This document shows, one piece after another, positions 14,485 to 16,801 of a DNA stretch of 16,801 nt. Source of the stretch: JBAZCO01 sp041654915 (GTDB taxonomy: Bacteria; Bacillota; Clostridia; Christensenellales; DTU072). How positions within the stretch are numbered: the first letter of the stretch is position 1; each line of letters opens with the position of its first letter. Below the pieces are notes generated by a model. The model had not been told where the DNA came from, did not search any database, and saw only the letters and a program-made list of their open reading frames with translations. The translations under genes were made by a program, and so were the position numbers. The stretch covers positions 1 through 16,801 of the forward strand of contig JBAZCO010000028.1 in NCBI GenBank assembly GCA_041654915.1, in the 5' to 3' direction.

Positions 14485-15354
14485 ATGTACAGTATGACCG
14501 GTTACGGCAAGGGCATTGCGGGCGGAAAGTTACGGGTGAGCATAGAGATGAAGTCGGTTAACCACCGTTTTCTAGACCTTGTTTTCAAGTTCCCTCGTGG
14601 CTTTCAGTTTGCAGAGGAAACAATAAGGAAAATTGTTTCTAGCGAGTTTGCCCGAGGGCATATCGAAGTATTCTTAAATTACGAGGACAACCGAGAAGTT
14701 AAGGGCGGCGTTGTTGTAGATATCGGGCTTGCAGGGAGCTATCTAGATGCAGCAAATATTCTTGCGGGGCTAGGGTATCCCAATAACTTTGGTGTTGCCG
14801 AGGCAATGAGAACGCCCGATATAGTAAAGATAACCGAGTGTGAGGGCGATGAGGATATACTAAAATCCCTTGTGGCAGCTGCGGCAGCGGAGGCAGCTAT
14901 CAACCTTAAAGCGATGCGGCTTTCCGAAGGGGAAAAGCTAATTGCAGATATAAAAACAAAGATAGCCGCCATTGCGGACGAGCTAGAAAAGGTTAAGCAA
15001 AGAGCGCCGTTTGTGTCCAAAGAGTACGGCGAAAAACTGCGGATTAGGATAGGCGAGGCGCTTTGCGGCATAGATGTAGACCAATCCAAAATAGCCGCCG
15101 AGGTTGCTTTCTTTGCCGACCGTACCAACATTGACGAGGAAATCACCCGTCTTAGCGGGCATATATCACATTATGGCGAGATACTTGCCGCAGGCGGCAC
15201 GGTGGGAAAAAAACTAGATTTTCTCACCCAAGAGGCGCACCGTGAGGTCAACACCATAGGCAGTAAATCTAACGATTCAGAAATAACCAGAGCCGTTCTC
15301 TTTATGAAAAATCAAATTGAAATGATAAGAGAACAAGTGCAGAACCTAGAATAG
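14485..15354 (+). CDS. yicC: YicC family endoribonuclease
   Basis: This 289-residue protein belongs to the YicC/YloC family, endoribonucleases linked to RNA turnover and stationary-phase fitness. The N-terminal signature MYSMTGYGKG (1-10) with VSIEMKSVNHRFLDL (18-32) and the C-terminal DUF1732 region are both present, including DRTNIDEEITRLSGHISHY and EAHREVNTIGSKSNDSEIT. Length is typical. I start at ATG 14485, 5 bases after GGAG (14476-14479), rather than the in-frame GTG at 14479, which overlaps that ribosome site. It heads a set with gmk, rpoZ and coaBC, as in Bacillus; remA, usual between yicC and gmk there, is missing. Confidence 0.93.
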   Translation: MYSMTGYGKGIAGGKLRVSIEMKSVNHRFLDLVFKFPRGFQFAEETIRKIVSSEFARGHIEVFLNYEDNREVKGGVVVDIGLAGSYLDAANILAGLGYPNNFGVAEAMRTPDIVKITECEGDEDILKSLVAAAAAEAAINLKAMRLSEGEKLIADIKTKIAAIADELEKVKQRAPFVSKEYGEKLRIRIGEALCGIDVDQSKIAAEVAFFADRTNIDEEITRLSGHISHYGEILAAGGTVGKKLDFLTQEAHREVNTIGSKSNDSEITRAVLFMKNQIEMIREQVQNLE

Positions 15355-15370
15355 GCAGGCGTGTCAGAGT

Positions 15371-16003
15371 ATGTGTAGAGAAGGTATTTTATTTGTTTTG
15401 TCAGGACCGTCAGGCGCAGGTAAGGGAACAGTGCTTCAAGAGGTATTGACGAGGCTAGATAATATTGCGGTGTCTGTTTCGGTAACGACAAGAGCGCCTC
15501 GTGCGGGCGAAATAGACGGGCTGCACTACCACTTCCGCACGCATAATGAGTTTGCACAAATGATAGAGAATGGCGAGTTCTTAGAGTATGTTACCAAGTT
15601 TAAAAACCGCTATGGCACGCCCAAATCACAAGTGGAACAACTGCTTGCCTCCGGCAAAGATGTAATACTAGAGATAGAAACAAACGGCGCTACCCAAGTG
15701 CGAAAGGTGTTTCCCCGTGCCGTACTCATATTTGTCACCCCCACCAACCCCGATGAGTTGGGTAAGCGGCTAGATAAGCGTGGCTCAGAAACAGCCGAAA
15801 GCAAAGCATTGCGGCTTAAAATTGCTCAAAGAGAGTTAAAGTGCATAAAATATTATAGCTACATTGCGATAAATGATGACCTTGCCGAATGCACCAACAC
15901 AACCGAGGCTATCATTCGTGCCGAGCGTTGCCGCTTGTCCAGAAATCCTGAGCTAAAAGATAAGTATGTAAATTACTTAAAAAACAAGCAACCCAAAGAA
16001 TAA
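15371..16003 (+). CDS. gmk: Guanylate kinase
   Basis: Guanylate kinase phosphorylates GMP (and dGMP) to GDP with ATP, an essential step of purine supply and (p)ppGpp metabolism. The 210-residue protein has P-loop SGPSGAGKGT (11-20), the GMP-binding region VSVTTRAPRAGEIDGLHYHF (about 36-55, with R41 and R44), GEFLEY and YGTPKSQVE in the binding arm, and the lid with RLDKRGSETAE. Length is normal. ATG 15371 lies 17 bases after the yicC stop and has only a weak purine tract upstream (CAGAG), so it probably depends on coupled translation. It is followed by rpoZ after 42 bases. Confidence 0.96.
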   Translation: MCREGILFVLSGPSGAGKGTVLQEVLTRLDNIAVSVSVTTRAPRAGEIDGLHYHFRTHNEFAQMIENGEFLEYVTKFKNRYGTPKSQVEQLLASGKDVILEIETNGATQVRKVFPRAVLIFVTPTNPDELGKRLDKRGSETAESKALRLKIAQRELKCIKYYSYIAINDDLAECTNTTEAIIRAERCRLSRNPELKDKYVNYLKNKQPKE

Positions 16004-16045
16004 ATAACCTAATATAATAAAATATGTGAAAGGAGAAAAAAGTAA

Positions 16046-16234
16046 ATGATGATTGACCCACCTATTGACAAGCTTATCAAAAAAGCGCCTTGCCGCTATG
16101 CGTTGGTAGTTGCTATCACCAAGCGCACAAAGGAACTCTTGTCTATGGACTCTACGGAACTTGAGGAATCGGGTATGAAAGCCGTATCCTATGCCGCCAA
16201 AGAAATTTATGAGGACAAAGTCCGCATAGTGTAA
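16046..16234 (+). CDS. rpoZ: DNA-directed RNA polymerase omega subunit
   Basis: Omega is the small RNA polymerase subunit that chaperones beta-prime into the core enzyme. The 62-residue protein begins with the usual MIDPPIDKLIKKAPCRYALV (2-21) and has the conserved VAITKRTKELL (22-32) and the MKAVSYAAKEIYEDKV helix (44-59). It is slightly short but within the range of Gram-positive omega. AAGGAG at 16029-16034 precedes two adjacent ATG codons (16046, 16049); I take the first, though spacing allows either. Its place between gmk and coaBC is conserved in Bacillota and supports the call. Confidence 0.93.
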   Translation: MMIDPPIDKLIKKAPCRYALVVAITKRTKELLSMDSTELEESGMKAVSYAAKEIYEDKVRIV

Positions 16235-16241
16235 TTGTGTT

Positions 16242-16801
16242 ATGGCAAACAAGACGGTAATTTTAGGAGTAACAGGCGGCATTGCCGCATACAAATCTTG
16301 CGAAATAGTATCCCGATTAAGGAAGTTGGGGTACTCTGTTCGTGTGATTATGACTCAAGCGGCAACCGAGTTTGTCACGCCCCTTACATTTGAAACCCTA
16401 TCAAACTACCGAGTTATTACAGATATGTTCGATAAGGGCAGGGGCTATGATGTGGAGCATATTAGCTACGCAAAGCTTGCCGATGTCTTTTTGGTTGCGC
16501 CGGCAACCGCTAATTTTATTGCAAAACTTGCCTCTGGCGTTGCCGACGATATGCTAACAAGTACTATTCTTGCCACCACAGCGCCCATTGTTGTTTGCCC
16601 TGCAATGAACACCAAAATGTACGAAAACGCCCAAACCGCCGCCAATATCGACGCCCTAAAAAAGCGTGGTGTGATATTTATTGAGCCGGATTCGGGTATG
16701 CTTGCCTGCGGTGATGTTGGCAAAGGGCGAATGAGCGAGCCCAAAGATATTGTAGAATTTGTGGACGGACTGCTCACCCCAAAGCCCGACTTTAGGGGTA
16801 A
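16242..16801 (+). CDS. coaBC: CoaBC, phosphopantothenoylcysteine decarboxylase part (cut by window end)
   Basis: CoaBC makes 4'-phosphopantetheine for coenzyme A in two steps: CoaB joins cysteine to phosphopantothenate and CoaC decarboxylates the product with FMN. Only the N-terminal CoaC part is visible, 186 complete codons. It shows GVTGGIAAYKSCEIVSRLRK (9-28) for FMN binding, catalytic H73 in VEHISYAKLAD, VAPATANFIAKLASGVADDM (85-104), substrate motif PAMNTKMY (120-127), and the active-site cysteine loop ACGDVGKGRM (155-164). The frame is open at base 16801, so the CoaB part should follow outside. ATG 16242 is 7 bases after the rpoZ stop and has no clear ribosome site, which suggests coupling. 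Confidence 0.95.
   Translation, partial: MANKTVILGVTGGIAAYKSCEIVSRLRKLGYSVRVIMTQAATEFVTPLTFETLSNYRVITDMFDKGRGYDVEHISYAKLADVFLVAPATANFIAKLASGVADDMLTSTILATTAPIVVCPAMNTKMYENAQTAANIDALKKRGVIFIEPDSGMLACGDVGKGRMSEPKDIVEFVDGLLTPKPDFRG

Overview
The window is a compact, single-strand stretch of bacterial chromosome. Every gene I can support is on the + strand. The set points to an endospore-forming member of the Bacillota, most likely an uncultured Clostridia lineage: sporulation proteins YqfC and YqfD, a PgpH-type c-di-AMP phosphodiesterase, YbeY next to Era, a YqzL-like mini-protein before RecO, and the yicC-gmk-rpoZ-coaBC order. The genus cannot be read from the sequence. The DNA is moderately AT-rich, uses the standard code, and shows no insertion sequence, tRNA, rRNA or CRISPR array.

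Layout. (1) 60-5910: yqfC, yqfD, pgpH-like, a ybeY-era fusion, a 40-codon yqzL-like gene and recO, closely spaced and probably one operon. This is the classic Bacillus yqfC-to-recO block with phoH, dgkA and cdd missing. (2) 5911-8850: ppdK (pyruvate, phosphate dikinase) with its own sigma-A type promoter and a clear intrinsic terminator. (3) 8851-14378: a perfect-consensus promoter, a roughly 170-nt A-rich leader, then dgt, pcrA and ligA (dNTP hydrolysis, helicase, ligase). (4) 14379-16801: an extended -10 promoter followed by yicC, gmk, rpoZ and the 5' part of coaBC, which runs off the window. remA, often found between yicC and gmk, is absent here.

Four things stand out. First, YqfD carries about 200 extra N-terminal residues made of ten tandem 18-residue Lys/Arg/Glu/Gln-rich repeats (54-bp DNA units). 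Second, YbeY and Era form one reading frame, and the junction sits exactly on an in-phase A-AAA-AAG slippery heptamer with stop codons immediately afterwards in both other frames and an SD/GTG pair at the same place. It could be programmed frameshifting, a recent gene fusion by a one-base indel, or a one-base sequence error. Third, the PgpH-like protein lacks the large extracytoplasmic domain of the family. Fourth, RecO is short and lacks the zinc-binding cysteines usual in its relatives.

Most of the window is conserved housekeeping. I found no new multi-gene system; the interest lies in these modified proteins and the recoding-like junction.
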